In this document: in pieces, positions 1 to 6,500 of the stretch
How the letters are laid out: every line of letters begins with the position of its first letter
Numbering within the stretch: position 1 is the stretch's first letter
DNA from: Legionella sp.
Lineage (GTDB): Bacteria > Pseudomonadota > Gammaproteobacteria > Legionellales > Legionellaceae
Assembly (NCBI GenBank): GCA_004297865.1
Contig: SCSO01000233.1
Span: forward strand, 1-10,576
DNA length: 10,576 nucleotides
Reading direction: 5' to 3'
Notes under the pieces: generated by a model
What the model was told of the DNA's origin: nothing
The model's database searches: none
What the model saw: only the letters and a program-made list of their open reading frames with translations
Position numbers and translations under genes: made by a program

Positions 1-483
1 ATGGCGCAACCGGTGGCGCGGGATTTTAGTTATCAAACTCTTTATGAAGAAGAGTTTTTTTTCACCTCTGCGCTGCAACATGAATACGCCCAAGCCAAAA
101 CTCTAAAAATTGCTGATTTGGCGAATCAACCTATACTGCTTTTAGAAGAGGGTCATTGTCTCAGAGAGCAAGCAATGGCGGTTTGTAAAATGGCAAAAAA
201 CAATGAGATTGCGGATTTCACCGCGACTAGTTTGGAAACTTTAAGATTGATGGTGCAGGCGGGAATGGGGGTGACTTTATTACCGGCTTTGGCTACTTTG
301 GCCCAATCGTCTAATTTATTAGCGTATATTCCTTTTGTTAAACCAGCTCCCTCAAGGACACTGGCTTTATTCTGGCGACCAGGCTCACCTAAGACACCCT
401 GCCTTAGGGCAATTGCTCAATGCATTAGTGAGTTAATCGAACCTAAACTAAAGAAATTAAGCCACGCGATGCACGCGCAATAA
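1..483 (+). CDS. oxyR: Hydrogen-peroxide sensing LysR-type regulator OxyR, C-terminal part (5' truncated by window)
   Basis: This is the effector/regulatory domain of OxyR, the cytoplasmic transcription factor that turns on peroxide-defence genes when a cysteine pair is oxidised to a disulfide. The 160 visible residues contain EEGHCLREQAMAVC (49-62), with cysteines at 53 and 62. This matches the C199/C208 pair of E. coli OxyR in both spacing (9) and context. It is followed by ATSLETLRLMVQAGMGVTLL, the OxyR-family signature, and by a PGSP segment near the C-terminus. OxyR is usually about 300 residues, so roughly 145 residues, including the DNA-binding helix-turn-helix, should lie upstream. 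The ATG at base 1 is therefore an internal methionine, not a start. The last 27 bases overlap the end of the convergent gene csiV, so there is no room for a dedicated intergenic terminator. The redox pair makes OxyR much more likely than another LysR-type protein. Confidence 0.9.
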   Translation: MAQPVARDFSYQTLYEEEFFFTSALQHEYAQAKTLKIADLANQPILLLEEGHCLREQAMAVCKMAKNNEIADFTATSLETLRLMVQAGMGVTLLPALATLAQSSNLLAYIPFVKPAPSRTLALFWRPGSPKTPCLRAIAQCISELIEPKLKKLSHAMHAQ

Positions 484-1008
484 AATACCTAATTGTGGGT
501 TATCTAAATAATAAACTACATTTTCCTTCAGGCGTTGATTTTGTTCTATCATGTAGGACAGTTGCGGATTTCTTGGTGAAGACAGTTGTAGCTCACCATC
601 AAATAAGTAATAAGTACTTTTGCGCACACGTACCGTCCCTTGCATCTTCCAGCCGTTGTGACTGACCTTAGGTAGAGCAATTTTGTTTTGATTGTTTGCT
701 GGTTGAATCCAAGAGTAATGCCCTAATATTTGATACTGATGCGTGCGATTTAAAAGATAATATTGATCTTTTAAGCTGGACTTGGAGGGTGAAAGCAAAG
801 AGAAATTTTTCGTTGAATGCGTATTATTTTTTAAAGTCATAGTATTTTTATTCATAGGAATAAAAGGGGAGTTTATGCCTTGTTCAGCTTGGCTATCTCC
901 TGTTTGCGGCTGCGCAAACAAAATCATGTCGACTTGGTAGTTGGTTCCTGCAAACACGGTGAAAGTGCAGCTGAGGCTAAAAAAAAGGAAGAGAAAAATT
1001 CTTTGCAT
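457..1008 (-). CDS. csiV: CsiV-family periplasmic peptidoglycan-binding protein (probable)
   Basis: The product has 183 residues. It begins with a signal peptide: a hydrophobic stretch at about 4-19, with cleavage likely after VFA (18-20). It is therefore exported to the periplasm. The mature N-terminus has YQVDMILF (24-31), the hallmark opening strand of the CsiV family. The C-terminal half has GWKMQGTVRVRKSTYYLFDG (119-138) and a closing block around YYLDNPQLGILLRVH (166-180), matching the family pattern in which a short hairpin precedes 'YLDHP..G.L..I'. In Vibrio cholerae CsiV binds peptidoglycan and supports PBP1A through LpoA; transferring that role here is inference. The middle (about 40-90) is Ser/Asn/Lys-rich and looks low in structure. 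At 183 residues it is shorter than many homologues. It lies 63 bases downstream of mrp on the same strand but has its own promoter. Its stop lies inside the 3' end of oxyR. Confidence 0.75.
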   Translation of the reverse strand: MQRIFLFLFFSLSCTFTVFAGTNYQVDMILFAQPQTGDSQAEQGINSPFIPMNKNTMTLKNNTHSTKNFSLLSPSKSSLKDQYYLLNRTHQYQILGHYSWIQPANNQNKIALPKVSHNGWKMQGTVRVRKSTYYLFDGELQLSSPRNPQLSYMIEQNQRLKENVVYYLDNPQLGILLRVHRVA

Positions 1009-1034
1009 ACAGAGTCTTATTATTTTTTTAGGGC

Positions 1035-1064
1035 ATTATACTCATCTCTTTCGTTTACGTACAA
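1035..1064 (-). promoter_or_regulatory. Predicted sigma70-type promoter of csiV
   Basis: Reading the minus strand, TTGTAC (1059-1064) and a consensus-perfect TATAAT (1035-1040) are separated by 18 bases. Transcription would start near 1028, about 20 bases before the csiV ATG at 1006-1008. The element sits almost entirely in the mrp-csiV gap, so csiV can be transcribed independently of mrp. The Shine-Dalgarno match before csiV is poor. The call comes from reading the motifs only. Confidence 0.6.
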
Positions 1065-1071
1065 GAAGAAA

Positions 1072-2145
1072 TTATTCCACTACAATATCGGGAAATTTAT
1101 TGGCATAATTTAAGGGTTTTTTAGCTAATTCTATCGCGCTGATTAAAGCGGTTTTAATAAAAGCGTCGCTTAATTCATCATGGGTTTGCAGCGCAGTTGG
1201 CGTTCCAGCATCACATTGACTGCTAATTCGACTGTGTAAGGGCAATTGTCCGAGCAAAACACTACCATATTCAGCGCAAAGAGCCGCAGCACCTCCTTCA
1301 CCAAAAATAGCTTCTTGGTGGTAGCATTGGCTACAAACATGCGTTGCCATATTTTCCACTACGCCAAGTACATCTATATTGGTTCTTTTAAACATTTGTA
1401 TCGCTTTTTGTGCATCCAAAGTGGCTACGTTTTGTGGGGTAGTCACTACTATGGCTGCGGTAAGGGGTATTTTTTGCACTAGAGTTAGTTGAATGTCTCC
1501 CGTACCGGGTGGCAGATCAATGAAGAGATAATCTAATTCATCCCATAAAGTGATATCTAACATTTGAATTAAAGATTTAGCGAGCATGGGGCCGCGCCAA
1601 ATTAAGGCTTGTTCATTATCGGTGAGATAGCCTATAGACATGGTTTGTATTCCATGGGCTTGCACGGGGAGATAATAATCTTCTTTAACGGTTACGGGTT
1701 CAGTAGCTCCTAACATTAAGGGGATGCTTGGGCCGTAAATATCAGCATCTAGTATGCCAACTCGCGCACCTAATCGTGTTAATGCTGCTGCTAAATTAAC
1801 GGTTACAGTGGATTTACCTACCCCCCCTTTGCCTGACGCGATGGCTATGGTATTTTTTACTCCGCGTAGGCCTTTGCCGGCTAATTGGGTTTTGTGGGCT
1901 TTAATAAAGGTATTGAAAGTGAGTGAGAATTCCATGTTGGGCAGGGCGGAGTTTAATTCGGAAAGCAGTAGGGGTTTGTAACTGGTTTCTAAAAAGCTCA
2001 CTGGAAAACCGCCGGTTAAATACAAATCGACTTGATTGTCTTTGAGCTCTAATGAGGGTTTAAGCCCCATTTCCATGGCAGTTAATTTGAGCAAAGGATC
2101 TTTAAGGGTCTCTAAAAGATTTAAGATGGCATTTTCAAGCGTCAT
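1072..2145 (-). CDS. mrp: Iron-sulfur cluster carrier protein Mrp/ApbC (P-loop NTPase)
   Basis: This is a cytoplasmic ATPase of the Mrp/NBP35/ApbC family, which holds a Fe-S cluster and passes it to target apoproteins. The 357-residue product starts with a MIP18-like (DUF59) domain at about 1-80. It continues with the deviant Walker A GKGGVGKST (105-113), ILDADIYGPSIPLMLG (131-146), the FIDLPPGTGD motif (208-217), TTPQNVATLDAQKA (235-248) and the cluster-binding CxxC pair C271/C274 (CSQC). The length is typical (E. coli Mrp is about 369). The reading frame stays open upstream to 2361, but that extension is encoded by repeat DNA and has no family similarity. The ATG at 2143-2145 begins MTLENAILNLLETLKDP, a normal Mrp N-terminus, and lies just after a good promoter. 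The SD match (AGG, roughly 8 bases upstream) is weak. csiV follows downstream on the same strand. Confidence 0.95.
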   Translation of the reverse strand: MTLENAILNLLETLKDPLLKLTAMEMGLKPSLELKDNQVDLYLTGGFPVSFLETSYKPLLLSELNSALPNMEFSLTFNTFIKAHKTQLAGKGLRGVKNTIAIASGKGGVGKSTVTVNLAAALTRLGARVGILDADIYGPSIPLMLGATEPVTVKEDYYLPVQAHGIQTMSIGYLTDNEQALIWRGPMLAKSLIQMLDITLWDELDYLFIDLPPGTGDIQLTLVQKIPLTAAIVVTTPQNVATLDAQKAIQMFKRTNIDVLGVVENMATHVCSQCYHQEAIFGEGGAAALCAEYGSVLLGQLPLHSRISSQCDAGTPTALQTHDELSDAFIKTALISAIELAKKPLNYANKFPDIVVE

Positions 2146-2173
2146 GGGCCGGACCTGCAAAAGCAAAAGGGTT

Positions 2174-2202
2174 ATGATACCTGAATCTTCTAGTAATCTA
2201 AA
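2174..2202 (-). promoter_or_regulatory. Predicted sigma70-type promoter of mrp
   Basis: On the minus strand, TTTAGA (2197-2202; 4 of 6 consensus bases) and TATCAT (2174-2179; 5 of 6) are separated by exactly 17 bases. The start of transcription would fall near 2167, giving a 5' leader of about 20 bases before the ATG at 2145. The site supports the short Mrp start over the longer open frame. It also puts the upstream hairpin (2246-2265) and the REPIN-like elements outside the mrp transcript. Motif reading only. Confidence 0.45.
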
Positions 2203-2242
2203 CCTTCGTAGACCTGCACCTGAAAAAATGAAATTTTCCCTT

Positions 2243-2271
2243 TCCCGTGAACGCGCCCGTTCACGAAAACC
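2243..2271. repeat. GC-rich hairpin, member of a dispersed inverted-repeat family
   Basis: The arms CGTGAACG (2246-2253) and CGTTCACG (2258-2265) form a perfect 8-bp inverted repeat around the 4-base loop CGCC, in otherwise AT-rich intergenic DNA. The outer context (CCCGTGA before, TCACGAAAA after) recurs in the larger element at 9485-9557. That suggests two copies of one mobile or amplified repeat with different centres. It lies about 45 bases upstream of the predicted mrp -35 box, so it is not an obvious terminator for mrp. A role in stopping transcription that enters from upstream is possible but unproven. Confidence 0.6.
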
Positions 2272-2276
2272 CGCAT

Positions 2277-2294
2277 GTAGCAAGTAGCAAGTAG
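2277..2294. repeat. 7-bp tandem repeat GTAGCAA abutting the first REPIN-like element
   Basis: GTAGCAA is repeated at 2277-2283 and 2284-2290 and followed directly by GTAG (2291-2294). That GTAG is also the head tetranucleotide of the first REPIN-like element. The array multiplies this tetranucleotide at the edge of the element. It could be slippage or a trace of insertion. No matching array precedes the second element. Confidence 0.55.
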
Positions 2295-2410
2295 GTTGGG
2301 TCGCGACCCAACATGGATCTTGATAGTAGAAGGGGATTGCTGTTGGGTCATGACCCAACATGGATCTTGATAGTAGAAGGGGATTGCTGTTGGGTCATGA
2401 CCCAACCTAC
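2291..2410. repeat. REPIN-like element 1 (three palindromes, 120 bp)
   Basis: The element opens with GTAG (2291-2294) and closes with CTAC (2407-2410). Between them are three 18-bp perfect palindromes: GTTGGGTCGCGACCCAAC (2295-2312) and GTTGGGTCATGACCCAAC at 2342-2359 and 2389-2406. They are separated by two identical 29-bp spacers (2313-2341 and 2360-2388), giving a 47-bp period. A GTAG or GGAG head followed by a palindrome, and two such units facing each other, is the established architecture of REP and REPIN sequences mobilised by RAYT transposases. Assigning this element to that class is inference from structure. No RAYT gene lies in the window. The element sits between the divergent mrp and phosphoribosyltransferase genes. 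Confidence 0.8.
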
Positions 2411-2472
2411 GTTAGATTAGTAGCTATCGTCATTTCAAGGGCTAATCTGCGCACACAATTTTGCAAGCTTTT

Positions 2473-2545
2473 GTAGGTTGGGTCGCGACCCAACATAGAT
2501 CTTGATAGTAGAAGGGGATTGCTGTTGGGTCATGACCTAACCTAC
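2473..2545. repeat. REPIN-like element 2 (two palindromes, 73 bp)
   Basis: This second copy lies 62 bases after element 1, in the same orientation. GTAG (2473-2476) is followed by GTTGGGTCGCGACCCAAC (2477-2494), a 29-bp spacer (2495-2523), the degenerate palindrome GTTGGGTCATGACCTAAC (2524-2541; one C-to-T change) and CTAC (2542-2545). The spacer differs from that of element 1 by one base (ATAGATC against ATGGATC). Both elements are followed by GTTAGATT, so the repeated unit extends at least 8 bases past CTAC. It is exactly 47 bp shorter than element 1, that is, it lacks one palindrome-plus-spacer unit. It lies about 60 bases upstream of the predicted promoter of the phosphoribosyltransferase gene. 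Confidence 0.8.
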
Positions 2546-2606
2546 GTTAGATTTAAGAAGCCACCTTCATTCTTGAACCACTATGAAATGCTCGTAAAAA
2601 AAACAG

Positions 2607-2635
2607 TTGTTATTTTTATTGTTCCAATGGAAAAT
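2607..2635 (+). promoter_or_regulatory. Possible promoter of the phosphoribosyltransferase gene
   Basis: TTGTTA (2607-2612) and GAAAAT (2630-2635; 4 of 6 consensus) are spaced by 17 bases. The transcript would start near 2642 and have a very short leader. The surrounding 2590-2660 is AT-rich. The next-best -35, TTGAAC (2573-2578), has no good -10 at the right distance. Weak, motif-only evidence. Confidence 0.35.
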
Positions 2636-2652
2636 ACCTCTTTTTTGTAAAT

Positions 2653-2657
2653 AGAGG
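2653..2657 (+). promoter_or_regulatory. Ribosome binding site AGAGG with complementary CCTCT just upstream
   Basis: AGAGG lies 5 bases before the ATG at 2663 and fixes the start of the phosphoribosyltransferase gene. Its exact complement CCTCT occurs at 2637-2641, so a 5-bp stem with an 11-base AT-rich loop could cover the Shine-Dalgarno. The stem is short, and an effect on translation is only a possibility. Confidence 0.6.
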
Positions 2658-2662
2658 TTGTT

Positions 2663-3532
2663 ATGGCAAAAATAGATACGATGATAGCGGAATTAAATGA
2701 ACTGAGAGTCTCAGAAAATCAAATTCTTGAAAAAGTCTGGAATCATTCTCAAGTGGCTTCTGATGCCGATGCTGAGTTGCTTAGCGCGGAGAATATTCAA
2801 AAACGTGTTGAGGCTTTAGCCATACAAATTATAAAGGAGTGCCAAGAAGGTTTGCCTCCGGTACTCGTTGGTGTTTTAGATGGAGTCACCCCTTTTGCTA
2901 ATATGTTATGTGACGAATTAAAGGCTCGAAGTTTTGAATACATTCGCAGTGATATGCAAGCGGGCAGTTATGGTAAAAATACAGAGGCTGGTAAGTTAAC
3001 TCTTGGTCCTTTACCTAAGGCGAGACTTTCTGGTCGAAAAGTTTATCTTCTAGATGATGTCTGTGATACCGGAGAAACTTTAAAAGCAATTAAGGAAGAA
3101 TTGTCTAAGCAACATCCAAAAGGCGATATCACTCTGGTTGCCTTGGTGGAAAAAGATCTAGAAAAAGATAAACCAATTAAATTAAATGTAGAAATTGAGT
3201 TAGAAAACGGCAAAAAATATAAAAAGGTATGTCGTTCCAACCTTCAAGGTTTTAGATTGGAAAGAGATGCTTTTCTAATTGGTTTTGGTATGGATTATAG
3301 AGAAGGTTTGAGACATAAGGGTGATATTCGTATTGCTAATCTTAGCGTGCTAACTGCAGAAGATAAACTTGTTTTCAAAAGAATAGATGAGCTGGAAAAG
3401 TTAATTGATGTGGCCATAGAATTCGAAAAAGATTCGCAGAAATTAAGAGCTCCAGGAGATAATTCTATCTTTGGAATGGCTGCGCCAACTACATCCGCGA
3501 CTTCAGGGTTCGAACCAAGGATGAAACAGTAG
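2663..3532 (+). CDS. Enlarged hypoxanthine-type purine phosphoribosyltransferase
   Basis: The 289-residue product has a type I phosphoribosyltransferase core of the HPRT kind, which joins a purine base to PRPP to make the nucleotide. Visible motifs are PVLVGVLDGVTPF (66-78), the SYG flexible-loop motif (102-104), the PRPP-binding VYLLDDVCDTGETL (127-140) with the expected catalytic Asp at 135, K164, which would match the purine-contacting lysine of HPRT, GF (196-197), and GFGMDYREGLR (207-217) with the base-site Asp at 211. HPRT proteins are normally about 170-220 residues. This one has roughly 36 extra residues before the core, a Lys/Glu-rich insertion at about 165-193, and a 60-residue C-terminal tail. 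The tail starts with a charged helix (about 232-262) and ends in a Thr/Ser/Pro-rich stretch. The substrate could be hypoxanthine, guanine, xanthine or something else, so no symbol is given. It is Lys-rich and AT-rich, stands alone on its strand, and is flanked by repeats on both sides. Confidence 0.85.
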   Translation: MAKIDTMIAELNELRVSENQILEKVWNHSQVASDADAELLSAENIQKRVEALAIQIIKECQEGLPPVLVGVLDGVTPFANMLCDELKARSFEYIRSDMQAGSYGKNTEAGKLTLGPLPKARLSGRKVYLLDDVCDTGETLKAIKEELSKQHPKGDITLVALVEKDLEKDKPIKLNVEIELENGKKYKKVCRSNLQGFRLERDAFLIGFGMDYREGLRHKGDIRIANLSVLTAEDKLVFKRIDELEKLIDVAIEFEKDSQKLRAPGDNSIFGMAAPTTSATSGFEPRMKQ

Positions 3533-3542
3533 TATTACAAAT

Positions 3543-3570
3543 TTCCTTCTCCCGCCAGCGGGAGAAGGAA
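3543..3570. terminator. Strong palindrome between convergent genes; possible bidirectional terminator or dispersed repeat
   Basis: TTCCTTCTCCCGC (3543-3555) and GCGGGAGAAGGAA (3558-3570) are perfect 13-bp arms around CA. The resulting hairpin begins 10 bases after the phosphoribosyltransferase stop and ends 13 bases before the stop of the convergent helicase gene. This position suits a shared terminator. However, no U-tract follows on the plus strand, and only TTTG follows on the minus strand, so intrinsic termination would be weak. GGGAGAAGG-type intergenic palindromes recur in many gammaproteobacterial genomes, so it may equally be a dispersed repeat. Confidence 0.6.
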
Positions 3571-3583
3571 TTCAGAGCCTGTA

Positions 3584-6500
3584 TTAGACGTGCAGGTGCC
3601 CACCATATTCCCAACTTACCCAATGTTGCTCTTGCAAATAATAAAGCCCACAATAAATCGGTAAAGAAAATCTCGAAGAAAGATAGGTCGCGTATTCATT
3701 CAATTGTTGTTGATACAACTTTAAAGAATGCTCATCTTCTTTACCAGTCTTGAAATCAATAATCCACAGTTTACCTTGATCCACAAAGCAACGATCAATG
3801 ATACGAGTGACCATTTTATGCTGCTGACTGACAAGTAACTCATATTCATTCCATTCTTTTTCATGAGCTGCGATGATCCAGGAGCCAATGGGATCTCGGA
3901 ACAATTGGCTTACTTGTTCTTGCAAGATTTCCAAGGCTTGAGATTGTGCTACCTCATTAAATCCCATGTTTTTATAAGCTGTACGAGCTAACTCCCAAGG
4001 GATTTGCATTACAGTCTGCGGATGATGTTCGCAAATCCATTGTAATAATTGATGTGCCACTATCCCTAGAAGCCGAGGTACTCCGGTACTTAAGTGGCTA
4101 GAGGGTGGATTGACAAAAGTCGTAGTTAAGCGCGCATCCGCTGGATAAAAATGATTTGGTAAATGGGTTAATTGCGGTAAAGGCAATGGTTTATCTTCTG
4201 AATTATCGGCAGTTTCTTTGGCTAAAAAGTTTTGATGTTTGAGCAAAGCACGAAATGAACCTTTGCTCGATTTGCTACTACTGTCTAATAAATACAAACG
4301 CGATTTGGCGCGGGTCACCGCAACATATAATACTCTTTGCGCTTCATAAGACGATTTCTCGCGATCAATATCACTTAAATAATCATACAAGGCACAAGCT
4401 TCTTGATGGGCTGCTTGAATAGGTGAAACCAATAATAAATCTTCTTTAGCGCTGGGTAATTTTAACCAACGTAACATCGGTTGGTCGCCACGATTAGGTT
4501 GTGCACCTAAACCGGGTAGAAAGACAGTGTCAAACTCTAAGCCTTTGGATTTATGAATAGTCATGACTTGTAAACGCGAAGGAGTAGCTTGTTGCGAATA
4601 CAATTTATGCAGTTCATTTTGAAATTCTTGCAAATCAGGTAAACGACCATCGAGCTCATAACGATCGAGTAGCGACCAAAATTGTTCTAAATCGCTTAAT
4701 TGTCCTGGGTTAAGGATTTGTTCTACATGCAGTTCTTTTAAGGTTTGACCTACCCATTCAGACAGACGACTTTGATAACGTAAATTTAAAGCGCTTTGCA
4801 TAACTTGAGTAAAATAAAGCGCGCGGTGCCGGCCTTCATTACTTAGATGCGGAATTTGTTCTAAATTCAATAAAGCAGCATAAATGGATTTTTTCGTATT
4901 ATAAGCTGCGATGTGATAAATATCGGGTAAAGACAAACCACAATAGGGACTGCGCAATACGGCTAACCAAGCCAAACGATTCGCGGGTAATAATAAAGCT
5001 TGGGTAAGCGACCAAGCGTCTCTTAAATGCAGAAGGTTGGCTAATAAATCAATATCCGTTCCCTGATAAGGAATTTGTTGTTGGCGTAAGAGCCGAATAA
5101 TTTCTGCAAGCTGGGATCGTGAACGCACTAAAATCGCTAAACTTTGCTCTTTATCGCGTGCTAATTCTTCTTTGACTAAGTCTATTAAATGCAAAGCTTC
5201 TTGTTCTTTATTTTTAAATTCCCAAGCTTGTATTCCACTTTGTGCATCGCCTTTTATAACATTCACCGAGCTATGGAAAGAAACCGCGCCTGATTCCATA
5301 TCAAATTGTTTAGGAAAAATCTGCGAGAAATGCTGGTTGACCCATTGGACTATGGTTTCGCTAGAACGAAAATTACAGCGTAATTCCAAAGATTGTAATT
5401 GATGCCCGCCGATTCCTTGTTCTTTCGCACGAAAAAACAAACCCACTTCGGCTTGGCGAAAACGATAAATGGATTGCATGGGATCGCCAACCACAAAAAG
5501 TGTTTTACCGTCGCCAGCTTGCCAACCTTGTACTAGTTGGCTTAATAATTCAAATTGGGAAATGGACGTATCTTGAAATTCGTCGACTAACAAATGGTGA
5601 ATGCGATGATCCAAATACAAAGCAAGATCGGTGGGATTATCGGCTTCACCCAATGCTTGTAAGGCTTGTTGTGAAATCGCTGTAAAATCGATTTCGTTAT
5701 GTTCACTGAAGATTAAATGTAAATGACCAACAAGTAAGGGCAGCAAGACGAAGAGCGCTTGCAAAACTTCCCATTGTTCGACATCGTATTCCGGTGTGGG
5801 TAAGGAACTTACTTGTAATAAAGCGTTTAAGAAGTCAACGGATTCATGGAGTTCAGCCAATAGCTTCTTACTACGGCTTTTAATGCTTTGGTATTCTTCT
5901 TCACTGCAAATTCCTTTTTTTAGACCCACGTGATGATCGAAAGCATTGCGAAATTGTTTATCGCCAGTGAGTAGTAATTTGCTTAAGGCTATAGCCATTT
6001 CTTGATTAATGTCTTTAAACTCATACCATTCTTTTAATTTCTGCCGTGGTGAATTTAAATCCTCTTCTAAGCAAGCCATTTCCCGGGCTAATTGCACTAA
6101 GTCCGTTGCAAGTCCCAATGGCAAGCTCTGCTGTAGACGTACTAATTCATGTTGTTCAATAAAACGCAGTGCTTGCTCAAAAACTGCTTTTTCTTGAGTG
6201 CGGGCTTGGAATAAGGGTTTTAGCCATTGATCGCGTTGCGCTAAAAGATCTTTGAATAAAGCTAATAAACGATCGCGACGATTATCCACATGTAACAGTA
6301 GTGTGCTAATGGCATGATGATATTCAGGAGTGTCTAAGGCAAATTGGATGCAAGCTCGTGCCGCATTGAGGTAATGACTTTCAGGTTTATCAGTAATATT
6401 GGAGTAGGCAATTTGCTTTTCCATTAAAGGAATAGCCTGATTGATGCTCTGACACAGAGAGTCAATGGTAATGATTTTTAGGCGATTGGGTTGTTGCAAA

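Noticed and set aside
1..3. The ATG at the first base as the true start of a small protein.
   Set aside because: The sequence aligns with the middle of OxyR (cysteine 53 corresponds to E. coli C199), so the gene continues upstream of the window.
880..1113. A 77-codon plus-strand open frame spanning the start of csiV and the end of mrp.
   Set aside because: It is antisense to two well-supported genes and to the csiV promoter, and its product resembles nothing recognisable.
2146..2361. The mrp frame stays open to an ATG at 2361, which would add 72 residues.
   Set aside because: The extension is translated repeat and hairpin DNA without family similarity, and a promoter (2174-2202) lies inside it. 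The ATG at 2145 gives a normal Mrp N-terminus.
2190..2405. A 71-codon minus-strand open frame in the repeat region.
   Set aside because: It is made of repeated units from the palindromic elements, giving a repeated peptide, and has no convincing ribosome site or family signature.
2291..2545. The evenly spaced palindromes (18 bp, 29-bp gaps) superficially resemble a CRISPR array.
   Set aside because: The gaps are identical or nearly so instead of unique, there are only three and two repeat copies, and no cas gene is in the window.
3355..3532. The C-terminal tail of the phosphoribosyltransferase as a type IV (Dot/Icm) secretion signal.
   Set aside because: The last 20 residues have only one glutamate and no clear hydrophobic residue at the usual position. 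An effector role would be guesswork.
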